Shown here: positions 36,512-48,300 of the stretch, in pieces
Position numbering within the stretch: position 1 is the stretch's first letter
Layout: each line of letters opens with the position of its first letter
Source of the DNA: Branchiostoma belcheri
Lineage: Eukaryota > Chordata > Leptocardii > Amphioxiformes > Branchiostomatidae
Assembly: GCF_001625305.1 (NCBI RefSeq)
Contig: NW_017804353.1
Coordinates: 5,218,999 to 5,282,998 of the forward strand
Direction of reading: 5' to 3'
DNA: 64,000 nucleotides
Notes under the pieces: model-generated
Seen by the model: the letters and a program-made list of their open reading frames with translations, nothing else
Told to the model about the DNA's origin: nothing
The model's database searches: none
Made by a program: the position numbers and the translations under genes

Positions 36512-39500
36512 ACAAAGCTATTGAGTAAAGAGGCCGAAGGGATGTAAAGAGGGTGCCTAATACGCTTGCTTTTGGAGGTCTGTGTAAACTTTCATATTCA
36601 CGGCATCGCGGAAAGTGCTCCGGCTATTGTTTGTACGAGCCCCCGCTTGCCTGTGGGGTAATTCTGTAGTGCTGGCATGGCATGACTCGGTCACGTAATA
36701 AATTCCTCCTTTTTTATTACAAGACGGTGCGATGAAGAAAGTTTATTAGTAGCTACCCACATAACGTGTAGCTAACAACATGCATATCTACAATTGCCTG
36801 TTGTAACGGTATGGCCTTTCATTGTTGACATGCAATCATGCACCAGACCTGAGTTCTAATTAGTTTGGAAAGCGGATATGGGAGTATCAGAGTTCGCCCC
36901 CATTCAACTTCCCATTTCACTCCCTGAAAAGTAAACACGGCCGGAGAAAGTGTTTCATTGTTGCCAGATTTTTATGACAGTCGTAACTTTGCTGCGTGCA
37001 TGTAGGAAAAAATCCCTTTGCGTGCCTCGGCTTCGATTTTGCCCTATCCCGGGTAATGAGGGCCCTTCTAAGCTGTCATTATGTTGTCAGCTGAGTCAAT
37101 CGCCATGTCATAAACATTCACCATTCAAGTCGGGCATGATGGGATATGTAGCGGTGACTCTTTCAAAATGGCGCATGGCGGGAGCGGCGGAGCGTGAAAC
37201 TTCGTCGGCAAAACTGCGAACTTCTGACGGCAGGACCACGCCAGTGCCTTCCTCATCAGCAGCACAGGTAGGGGACAGTCTTCTGCAACTCTCGGGGACA
37301 CTTTTTGTGGTCATGCCCCTCCCCACTCGGCAAGTTTGGCCAAGTGTTTGTCAGGAGTTCCCCCACGAAATCTCGGAAGACTGGGGCCGGACCCGTCAGT
37401 TTGGTTATGACCCGGGGCTATGCTAATGCCGCGAAGTTTTCATTATCAGTTTTACAGGCGCTGCATCATTGATTTCCGAACGCCTTACGCGGAAAGTCGG
37501 ACGTTTGTCCCCGTTTCTCCGTCATTCGTAGTGGCTTCCCGAGTTGGGGGAAAGTTGTAGGGACCGCCTTGATAAGTGGGAGAAGTAAGTGTGCGGGAAT
37601 AGTTGGAATGGCCCTTTATTCAGGACGCTGCTTGTATGCAATAAAAGTTGTCATTTGTATTCAAAGCGTCGCTCCCAGCTTTTCACAGCCCTTTATCATC
37701 CCGCTTTGTCCCGCGCACAGTTTGCAAGCCGTCACTTCCAAACTTTTTTGTCTTTTCCTGTCCGTTTCCTCCGAAGTCTGGGACAACTTGGAGTAATCAA
37801 AACTCGCAAGGGGGTATAAAAATCCATCATGGCCTCCACAATCTGAACTTGACACCTCGGAAAGAGCGTGATAACTGATAACACAGGACTGATGGGCCCC
37901 TCCCCACGCACCAAATCTCTCACGTGAGGGGCACTCAATAGGGGCTTGTTTGAATTGCGGGGTTGGGAGTGAATAAAAATTACCGATGTTTGGATTGCGG
38001 CATCGCAACGAGTGTAACAAAACACGGCGGGCGAGGCGAGCGTTGTCCCAGACAGTTTGATTACCCCTGTTGGAACAGTCTCCCCGAGTTTGTCAGAGAG
38101 GCTTTGGGGGAATTTCCAGGAGATAACACAGGATGGGGCGGCATTGGCCGTCCTTGCCTAGGCTTAGAATTAATACGGCCTCTGAATACCGGAGTAGTAT
38201 TATCAATGGCATCATTATGTGGCTGTGCCGCCTGTTGAGTGCTTTGTGGGGATCTTGAATAGGTTCCGTGAAGGGTATATTCATCTGAGTTAATGTTTAC
38301 GTTCTGTGTATAACTTAGCGAATTACATCCTTTAATGAAGCGCGCAGTGCCGCTGCTTCCCACGGCACACAGGCGCTTTGTGTTCCCGGCGCTGGCAATT
38401 TAGAAATATAACCATCTTTTTCTCGTCCTTGACTGTTGTGTTTATATGACCCTGAGATTAATCAAACTTGGCCGGCGGGCAGTTAAGTTCTTTGTTCTCC
38501 TCCTGCATGCGTTATGAACCGGCAAGGCGGGTCTGACATTCTTCTACGGGTGCTTGAAGACGACTCACGTTTACAGTATGAAAGAATTTATTGTTCTGGT
38601 CTTTATTTTCGGGGCATCTTTTGTTTAGGTTTATCTGCCCGACATGGCGTCTCTGTATTTCCGGTCGTCCATCAAAAGTGGCCTAGTCCTGTGCCCGGTG
38701 TCCCGTCTTACATTACACCACAGCGCTGATGAATTCTCCGCACTTGAGCGCGCCGTGTCGGGATGCGGAGACATGCAACTTGTTGCATTCATGTATTCTT
38801 TATGGCGGGTGGAAGGTACACATGGAATACATCACGGGCCATTCTTCCCTCGCTAGCGTTAGACCACCTATCAAGATGATTGAAAGAATCTGCGTATATT
38901 TCCCCCGGGGTTATAAAAATCCCATACACGCAGCGGCGGGACAATGTTGCTTTTAGCCATATCCAACTTCGACGCCCGGAACATTCCAGTCTGTCTCCAC
39001 AATGTCGGCAGGAAAAGTCATAAATAGGGAGTTCCGCGATTTTTACTGCGTTATTTGTGCATCGTACAGCTGCCGGGCGAATCAGAAATATATAGTCTGG
39101 CTCGTAAATTTTACACAAGGAATCGAATGAAAATGTGTCTGGTAACTGTATTGCTGTCACGCAAGTCCTGGCGAGTTGCTGATTTTGATCGCGCCATGTT
39201 TTTATTACCTCCAGATGTGTGGATGTGTCTGTAGTATGAGTCATGTGATGGGCGCCGGCTATAACTGTAAACAATGATCTTCACTCGAGCCAGAACTTTG
39301 TTGATTAAAGGTCCCAACTCATGTGTCCGTCAGCCACTTGTGCAAACAATTCCAACATTCTTACACCGTCTCGCTAGAGTGGCCCTGCTTACCTTGGACG
39401 TTGAGAGGGGCCTGGAATTTTATTACCTAAAGCGTCCTCCTAACGTTTTTGTCGAGCGCGTGAGAACCGACCCACTGCATATGGATGAGCGACTTTTATG

Positions 39501-40639
39501 AATGCGTCCGCTCCGCGTAATAAGAAGGAACCGAACAAATGCCTCTTTCTTCCCCCCTTTGAAACTTAATGGCGCCATTATGAATTCGTTCCATCTGGGC
39601 TGTTGTTAAAGGGCTCTCCAGCATAATCCGCCCCAGAAAATTTGGGAAACTAAAACCAGACCGGCGGAGGATTGTTTCGCCGGGGCGTCATGAGCGCAAC
39701 AGTTGAGGTAAATTTGATTACTTTTCCTTCCGCTCATTTTGGCGATGCGTCATTAGACTTCGCAGATGGTTTCGAAATTCAGCACGGTCCAGATCCGGGA
39801 GATGAGACCATTTCGAAAGATAAGGGGGCAATTTGGCCGGGCTGGAGTGTAGCGGCAATCAGTTACGGGGCCGGGCACGGTGTGTGGAGAGAGTGGAGGG
39901 ATTTTTATGATATGTGTTGGCACGGCGGAATTGTGCCAACGTGCGAGCCCGCAAGTTTGATGGCGGAAGGCGGCGCGCTGTTCCTTGTCAGTTGGGACAC
40001 GTTTAAGGCATCAGCTTTCCGTGATTTATCGGGGCTGCGCTACCCCGGTGTCAGAGCCAGCCCTGCTCTTGTTTACTTTATTACCAGAGTAATGGAATGC
40101 CCAGCCTAGCAGAACATCCCACCGCGTCTAATTGTCTCGCCTTTTATCGGACCTGCTTGATGCATAGAGAGGTCCATTTGCACGCTTATTGCATCTCGCT
40201 CTAGCAAAGGTACTGTGTACAAAGGCCCCTTTGTTCTTTACTGAGCCCTTGCATCTTTGAAACGGCGATTTTATCACTCTATTGAACTAACGACTAACAA
40301 ATGTGACCCGACAGGATGGTTATTTTCTTTTCTGTCATCTGCATACGCGGATGCCAAAACCCCCGTCTTCGGTTACCAGGTCTGAGTCCGGCTGTGGCAG
40401 CCGTGCCATAACCCCCTTCCAAACACTGTCGCTCCGTATTGTGTTTTTATTGCCATCAGGTTACGACCCATCGTAAAATGCAAATACGACAAGTTGGGCA
40501 ATTTTTCTATCTTGGGTCTTTTTAATGACCGCCTTATATGGCGTGCTTAGTCTTGTGTGCCACGGGTCAATTGCCGTGCCGTGTGAAACTTGATAGTAGT
40601 TATTCTCAGGGAGCATTGCCCTAAAGTCATCCACGATCC

Positions 40640-40748
40640 ATGAGGCTCTCCTGAATTGCAAACACCGCCCGCAGTGCTCGGCCGCGCCGCCTTCGCCGCG
40701 CCACGATGAATCCGCGCCCGAGACCGGCCCCGTTCCTCCGCTCCCCCG
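40640..40748 (+). other. Candidate 5' exon of the homeobox gene (left border unknown)
   Basis: A GC-rich block ends at CCCCCG|GTAAGC (donor at 40749), a strong plus-strand donor. The homeobox coding exon begins after a good acceptor, tctgccttcag, at 42266. Joining them gives a plausible 5' UTR with a 1.5-kb intron. An ATG in the block (40706-40708, context CCACGATGA) would open an upstream ORF that crosses the junction and overlaps the main start in another frame before stopping at 42378-42380. It cannot add to the main protein, because a TGA (42324-42326) precedes the main ATG in frame. Confidence 0.35.
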
Positions 40749-41958
40749 GTAAGCCTACGTCTCTTCTTCCGTAGACACGCTGTCTGTGCCGTGGTGGGTT
40801 GTCGTTAGTGGTGGGGTGGGGGAGGACGGCGTTACGAGCCCGTCTGAGACTGGGTAGCGAGGCCGCGGGGTTTTATGGCGGTTGTAAACAGAGAAGCGAA
40901 GCGTGTACATGCGGTGTGTACTTAAGGGCCCGGGCTGGGCTGGGATGAATGACACTCCAAGTTAGTTTGAGGCGCGCAGCACAGAGGCTCCCATGGGGAG
41001 ACATGTCGAAGTTCATGCGGTTTAGGAGATGTTCAGACACATTTCGGCAGTCTAGACGACGTCGGGTCATGCCCCGCATCTCCGCACTGCGTTGCATGTA
41101 ATTTAATTGCCCGGTGTAACTACTGCGCCCCGAGCTGCGTACAGCGGGAGAGCGGACCCTCCGGGGCCGGGGGGCCGGGGTTTCTGGCCGGGAAGTCACT
41201 TCTGACCGCCCGAGACATTTCCTTGTGGGGAGGGGGAACTCGGGTAGCCATAAAATTGCGATTCTCAGCAACATCAATGCAATTACTAATGAGCAGTGCA
41301 GCAAGGGATCTCATTACTGTTTGCCAATCGATTTGGTCACCCGAGGCAGTTAATCTTTACTTTGTGACGTCACTCGATGCTCTAATTGACGTGTTTATGG
41401 CGCCAGCTAAAACGGAGACTTAAATGGCCGGAGGGGAAAAACTGAAATCTGTCATAAGTAGACGCGATCTCTTTAGATACGTTTTGCTTTCTTTAGTTTT
41501 CACCGCTGTCCGTCCGCCCTTCAGAGCTGCCAGGCCGCCCGGTTACACAAAGTTGGTCACGCTTTACGATATGCTTATAGGACGCTGCCTCTTTTGTGCC
41601 CTGTTTTTCGCTGGCGGAATGTTTATTCCATAAATGAATTAGAAGCTCTGACCTTTGTTGTTCCCAAAAGAGCGCTGCGGGGTGAATGGGCGAGGTTTCC
41701 TGCTGCCAATAGCAATTGTGTTTGTTTATGCTGGGGAATTAACACAGTAACAGCATTACTCATTCGGTATTTGCTTTGTATAGCTTTGTATTCTGTGGAA
41801 GATCAAGCCCGTGTCTCACAAGGGGGCAGGCAGAGGGGCTTACAGGACGTGACCAAACTTCTTGCGAGCCAAGACGGCCGCTTCTTTTATGGGCCCCCTG
41901 GCATAGAGCATATTGGAATGCAACAAGTTAAGTCACCGCGAAGCGCACTTCATCTGGC

Positions 41959-41976
41959 ATGCAAATACCCTAATTA
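41959..41976. promoter_or_regulatory. POU octamer next to TAATTA homeodomain site
   Basis: ATGCAAAT (41959-41966), a perfect POU octamer, and TAATTA (41971-41976) lie 4 bp apart, about 360 bp upstream of the homeobox start codon and inside the presumed first intron. This could be a POU/homeodomain composite enhancer site. Both are short motifs and might occur by chance. Confidence 0.4.
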
Positions 41977-42335
41977 AGGCCGGGGTTACCTACTTGGAAT
42001 CAGATTTAGCTTTCTTTGTCACATAAACAATGGAGCACAATGACCAGTTTGGGGACAGCTTTTCCCCCATGTGGACGTAATAACGCCGTAAAAAGAATTG
42101 CCATTCACGGGGGAAGAATGTTGTGGGCACGGTGGTGCGTTTTGCACACCAGCTTGGGGAAAACCGAGCGGACAATGGCGGCGGATTTGGTTAGCGTGAT
42201 AAGACACAAAGGTAATTTAATAGCCCGTAATTAACCATCTATTTCTTTCGCCCTTTCTGCCTTCAGGTGCGGGTACACCTGCGTGCGAAGTCAAGCCTGA
42301 AACAGCCCCGCCTGTTGCTGGAGTGACGCAGCATC

Positions 42336-45300
42336 ATGAACAGAGCTGGACCTGCCTGCAGCCCACGGAAGAAAGGTGAATCTGCGACAGGCAACAGTAA
42401 CAATTACAAGACTTTGAACAATTCTTCACCCGCCAAAAAGAAGGCACCCACTGCTAGTGTTCCCAAGGTGGGACGTCGGAAACAGGTTCTCCAACCCAAG
42501 GCGGACCCAGACGCAGCAACAATAGGTAGTCGTTCTCCCTCTGTCAGGAAAGATACCAGTGCCATTAAAAGCGAACAAAGACAATTATCGGAGCTTATAA
42601 GGGGACACTTCCATTACGAGGGCAGTAGTTCAGAGCAGGACGATTTAGTCAGGAGGTCACCGCGATTCAAGGCGGATCTAAGTACAACTTCTCAGGACAA
42701 TTCAGGAGCTGATAGCGAAATTAAGGGTTCTGTGATTTCTGTGAACGGAAGCACGGTAAGCCCCAGGAAGCTACAGGACCTGGCCACAGCTTTTCAGGTC
42801 AGGATAACAAAGATAGCCTCTCCTGGTAAGGCTTCTCCTGCGGATAGAGACACTAGAGGTCCGAACAAGAAAATTCTCGCAGAGAAACGGCCAGCAAGTA
42901 GGTCGCCATCCGCCAAACGACAGAAAAAGAAGTGCAAGAAAGTTGACAACAACACAACAAAAGTTGACAACAACACATCTCGTAGAATAAAAAAGGCCAG
43001 AGGTTCTAGTAAAAGTGGAAAGAAGCCAGAACAAAAGCAACAAGAAAAGAAGCCCGAGCAAAAGCAACAAGAAAAGAAGAACATTGATTGTGACATATCG
43101 TCAAGTGAGACTGTGTTGAATACAGAACAAACTGCTGACACAAGTGATAAGTTGAAAAAGAAGCCAATAGTTCTGCTAACACGGCTAAAGCAATACCAGT
43201 TATCGAGCCCTAAGAAGGACGATAGCACAGAGATAAAGGTTGCAGAGAGCATCACTGACATTGAATCAAAAGAAGACTCAACTGAGGAAGATCAGGATAC
43301 AGCAATAGAACGCGTCAAAAGGAAATTAAGTTTTGACGACAGTGATCACCTTGTTGAAGAAAGTGTCACCGTTGACTGCCATTCCGAACTGACGAGCGAG
43401 GTAAAATTACAGGACGAAACACCTCACAAGCTGAACACTGAGTCCTTTAGTGATACTGCACAGGTTGTGAACACTGAGTCCTCTAGTGATACCGCACAAG
43501 TTGTACTTGAGAGTAAAGATATCCGCTGTGACTCAGAAACTCACACTGCTGTCGTACAAGAGACAAGTTGCGAACTTGCTAACGCCATAGAACCAAGTTT
43601 AGCACAGGAGCCAATGAGTGCATCAGAGGACGTTGCACAGGAAGCAGACAGTGCAGAAATCACCATGTCTGAAGAGCTGGTGAAAAAAGATTTAGTCGTG
43701 TCCCCAAAGGAGACACCTGGCCGGAGCCCGTCCACTGCGGTCGGATCTATCGATGATGTATCCAAGCCATTAAGATTTCATGACTCAGAGATGCCGATGA
43801 ACGCGGATAAAATAGAAATGAAATTGGACGAAGTCCCAGAAGCAGTCGTCAACGGCGCAGATAAAGACGTTGAAAACGATCCTCACACGACAGAAGGAGC
43901 TGATGACCATTGTTTACCCCTCGTTACAGACAGGGAGAAAACTGTCACGAATGAGGAATCGAGCGCGCCCGGTCCGTCCTCCCACTTGCCTGACAGCATA
44001 GAGAGCTGCAGTGTGGAGTCCGAGGGGACCAACGACGCGAGTATGTCTGCAACAATCCCTGCATCAGAGGAACAGGCACAACAGGCGCCTACACAGGTAG
44101 AAGATGCGGAGCAGAGAAACGCCATAGACAGTCATTCCAACCATCCTTTGCCAGAACCGACAGAGCTGCCCAAACCCGTAGTGAAGGAGAGGACGAACAG
44201 GAGGAAGGCAAAGTGCCCGGCGAAGATCCCGCGCCAAGAAGTGATGCTGGAGCACCACGACGCTCCGTTCGAGCTCGACGACCACGAAGGAGACATTCCA
44301 ATGGACGAGGATGATGAGTTCATGATGGAGATGGGTGAGGAGGACATGAATGACGCAGAGCACTGGATGGAGGACGCTGTGGAAGAGGTGAGAAGCAGGA
44401 AGGGCCGACGTAAGGCCACGACGCCCCGCCCGAACAGACAGGCCGCCAGCCCGGGACGTCACGACGTGGCCTACGTGTCCTTAAACGAGGCCAACCCACC
44501 TGTGCGGCACCTTCTGAACCACGAGTCACCGGAGGACGCCGGCGACGTCCAGCCCAACTCCGCCAACCAGTACCAGGCGTACCTCAGGGAATTATTACCT
44601 CCAATGGCAAATTCTGGGAGCCAGGGACCGACTTCGCCACCGCCACAGGGTAGCGGCATGCCGCGCCAGCTTGCAATGTACCCCATGCACTCCACAAGGA
44701 TGCCTCGGCAAGACGAGGAATCAGCCGGGGAGGAAGAACGCTCCTCTCTGCCGCCATTTGCCAGGAGGGTTGGGGAAGACGATAGCTTGCCGCCAAACTT
44801 CATGGACAACCGAATGGCACGGCAGCAGGAGATGGGCGAGCAGCAAAGTCCAGAAGAAGGACAAGGCAGGTATAGGCGAGAGTTCCACCGCGTTCCTTAC
44901 AGCAAGTGGGTTCTGACGATGTTGGAACATGCCTATCAGGAAGGGATGGGGTACGTACGAAGCACGAAGAAGTTCGAACTCAGCATGGCGACGGGCCTGT
45001 CCTCGCGGCAGATCAAGGTTTGGTTCCAAAACAGAAGGGCGAAGGACCGCAAGCTTAAGAAGAGGGGGAAGTTACCGTTCAAACCGTCGTTCAATCGCGG
45101 CAGAAGGTCGCACGAAGAAGAGAATGAGTCCGGAGACGGAGCCGACGCAGCCGACTTTGACGTAAAATCTGAAAACGCACCGGTCTACAGAAAACCCGTC
45201 ATTGACTCAGACGTCGACGGGGCTGACAGGAGTCATAAACTGCAGCTGCAAACACCGATGGTGACTCCCGCCACGCACAGTCAAGCTTCTGCAGCTCCAG

Positions 45301-48300
45301 TTCACGTTTCTGCGACGTCTTCGTCCGAGAGTAAGCACCCCGAGCCACTCAACCTGGTCCGTCGGTCCAGCGACAGCCGCACCGACACCGTACGGGCACG
45401 TCTCAAAGCGATGATGCAGGAAAAATCAGACCCAGCCCCGCCTCAGCAGTCAGACGATCGCCGCGACGACCCGAACAACAACGCCCCTCTGAACCTGGTG
45501 GTGCCCAAGTCGCAACCTGAACAGCCTCCTGCTACGTCGGCAAGCAGTACCAGGTCTTCTCCACCAACCTCAGCCCAACAACAACAACAACAGATGGACC
45601 AAGTCAGGGCCGCCATGATGGGTGCTGCCGGAGCCGCTTCGTCTCCCTTCATCCCCGTGCCAGGAGCCTTCTTCGTCCCGATGATAGACCCTGGATTCGT
45701 CTTCTACGGGCAGCTCGGCAGCCACATCAGGTGGCACACCCCTCCAGGTGTGCAGGGAGCCGCCGACATGGGACAGATCCGACCAAACCTTGCTGCTGCC
45801 GGGCCCGGCGGTATGATGGCCCAGGGTGCCAAGTTACCCTCAGCCTCGCCAGGAGGACAGCCTCCACTGCCTCCGCCAGATGAAGTCAAGGCTGCTCAAG
45901 CTAAGCGCCATCTCCTCCTGCCTGGATACGGCTACAAGGACATGAGGAGCACGCACGAACGTATCCGCACGCCCAACCGCTACCGTACCCCTTACACAGA
46001 CGAGCAGACCCAGGCACTGGAGCACGAGTATCGCGCGCACGGCGGATTCATCAGCATCACGCGGAAGGAGGAACTCAGCAAGTCTCTCTGTCTCTCCTAC
46101 CGCCAGATCAAGATCTGGTTCCAGAACAGGCGTGCTAAGGAAAGGCGCCAGCACAAGCGAGCCGCGAAAGACGGCCTGCCGTACGGCATGGGATCGCCGC
46201 CTCGCAACGACGGCACGTCGTCCAATGACGGCCAGGGGGACAGCATCAACGACATGACCAGGTCTCTGACGTCAGACACCGACGTGGACAAACGCGTCAT
46301 GGAGGACTTCAGAGATGATGACGACTATGATGATGATGACGACGACATGATGGAGAGATCGCGGGAATGGGAGTCGGGACCAGACACGTCTCAGGACAGC
46401 CTGCATCTGCAGCCGCAGGAGCAGGACGCACCGCAGCCGCCAACGGCACAGGAAAGTGCAGCACAAGAGCACGCGATGGAAGCTGTTGTCCCTACAAGTG
46501 AGGGTGTTGCCGCCTCTTCTGAAGAAAAACCGCAGATGAATGTCTCTCAGACCGAGAAAGAACCAGCGCCGCCTGCCAAGCCTGAAGAAGCAGCAGCTAA
46601 AGACGACGACGAAGCCATGTTCTATGATGTAGACAGCGACCACGCCCTCCAAATAGTCGAAGAGCCTGAGGAAGAGGAACAAGAAGCGGAGACCGTCAGC
46701 GCACCGAAGGTGGTGGAGAAACAAGACAACAGACATGCGAATCCAGACACGACGGCTGTCGTGCCCCAGCCGCCGGAGGTGTTCTTCCAGAACCTAGAGC
46801 TGATGAGGAGGCAGAGGGTCGACTCCAACCGATCTCAGTACTCCAGGGAACAGATCAAGACTCTAGAGGCTGAGTTTAATGTGCACGCCGGCTTCATCAG
46901 CAGCAAGAGGAGGTCGGAGCTGAGCGAGTCTCTCGGGCTGACCACTCACCAGATAAAGGTCTGGTTTCAGAACAGGCGAGCGAAAGAACGTCGCCACATG
47001 CAGAAGTATGGGGAGGGCGATCCGATCGCTCTCAGCTTCCTCGCGCCTGGAATGATGGGAAAAGTGCCTATGGTTCCTCTGTCTCCCAACAGGCAGGCCG
47101 GCGGTCATCCCCGACTGCAGGGCACCCCGACCAGCCTGGGAACTGTCAGTAAAGCTGGACAAAATGAAGGGTACAACAACATCGTTCGTGCCGCTATCTC
47201 TCCCGTCGAGGCAACAAAGCCAGGGGACATCAAGCTCGGCTCTCAGAACCACGGCGTCGTGGTGAAGGAGGAACCAGAAGAGTCCCGGGACAGCTACAGC
47301 AGCCCTCTGGGTCTCGAGGAGCCCCACAACTCGTGGCTAACCAGGAAGACGAGGACCAAGTTTAGCGAAGAACAGATCCTTGTTCTCGAGACGGCCTTCG
47401 CCAACAACCAGTTCCCCACCGGCTGGGTGAAAGCGCAGTTGTCTCAGGTCACCGGGCTGACCATGCGGCAGATCCATGTCTGGTTCATGAACCGCAGGCA
47501 GAAGGAGAAACACTCCAGGAAGAGGGCCGGGCGCGCAGCCACCAGCCCCGGGGGCAGGGGCATGACACCGTCCCAGTCCAGACGAGTCCACTGGAAGCAG
47601 CTAGCAAAAGCCCTCACCCCGGCACAGATACGAGAGAACCAAGAGAGGCAGGCCGCTGCAGGTGTCCCATCGCAAATCCTGCCTACCACCAGCGTGGTAA
47701 ACCCTGCACCTGTCAGCACAGCTGCGCAATTCACCGCCGCCGCACCTCTCCACCTGCCGGCTCCAGCCACGACACCACCGACGCGTCGCCAGACACCCGA
47801 CACTCTCAAGTCGCTGCAACAGCAAAAACCGGCCGATAGGGGCGCTTCTGTCTCTTCCCCTGCCGATCAAGGCCCGATGGATCTAACCAAGAAGGAGTCG
47901 TCGCCTCCCCGTGACGACAAGAGCGACGCGGCAGACGTGGTGGACATGAGCGGGTCTCCCGTGCCCTTCATCTTCAAGGACGACAAGAAGTTCATCCTGA
48001 TCTGCGACGCGCTGCGCCTGCTGTCCACGTCCCACCTGCAGCTGATGACCGAGTCCCTGCGAGCCCTGGACGTCTACATCCAGCGCTGCTCCGACCTGGA
48101 CGTCACCAAGTTCAGGGTCCTGCACGGGGAGGTGCAGCACACCGCCGAGTGCTTCTCCATCGTCAACCTGGACCAGTTCTCCTCGCACCTGCCACAACTC
48201 AGGTAAACCCAATCTTCACATCGTGTAAACGTGGTTTCCAAGCAGGTCATACGGTGGCAATACAGCATCCATTGGCCAGAGGATAAGGGGTGGCTACTGG

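Larger units (their letters stand above)
36000..42266. promoter_or_regulatory. GC-richer, complex noncoding region upstream of the homeobox gene
   Basis: Compared with the AT-rich sequence before it, this 6-kb region has more unique, GC-balanced sequence and fewer recognisable repeats. It contains a CRE plus X-box pair (36477-36511), an octamer plus TAATTA pair (41959-41976), several other TAATTA/CTAATTAG sites and a GC-rich block at 40640-40760 with a good splice donor. Open frames of up to 161 codons lack any domain signature or splice context, so I do not call them genes. A developmental cis-regulatory function is inference from position and composition. Confidence 0.45.

Noticed and set aside
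36950..37426. Open frame of 158 codons on plus
   Set aside because: Cys/Ser-rich but without repeat or domain pattern; no start context or exon borders supporting a gene.
38789..39274. Open frame of 161 codons on minus
   Set aside because: Sequence shows no recognisable family, and other frames are also open nearby; no promoter or splice context.
39672..40109. Open frame of 145 codons on plus
   Set aside because: No domain signature, no signal peptide, no splice consensus at its ends, and composition like the surrounding noncoding sequence; probably chance openness in GC-richer DNA.
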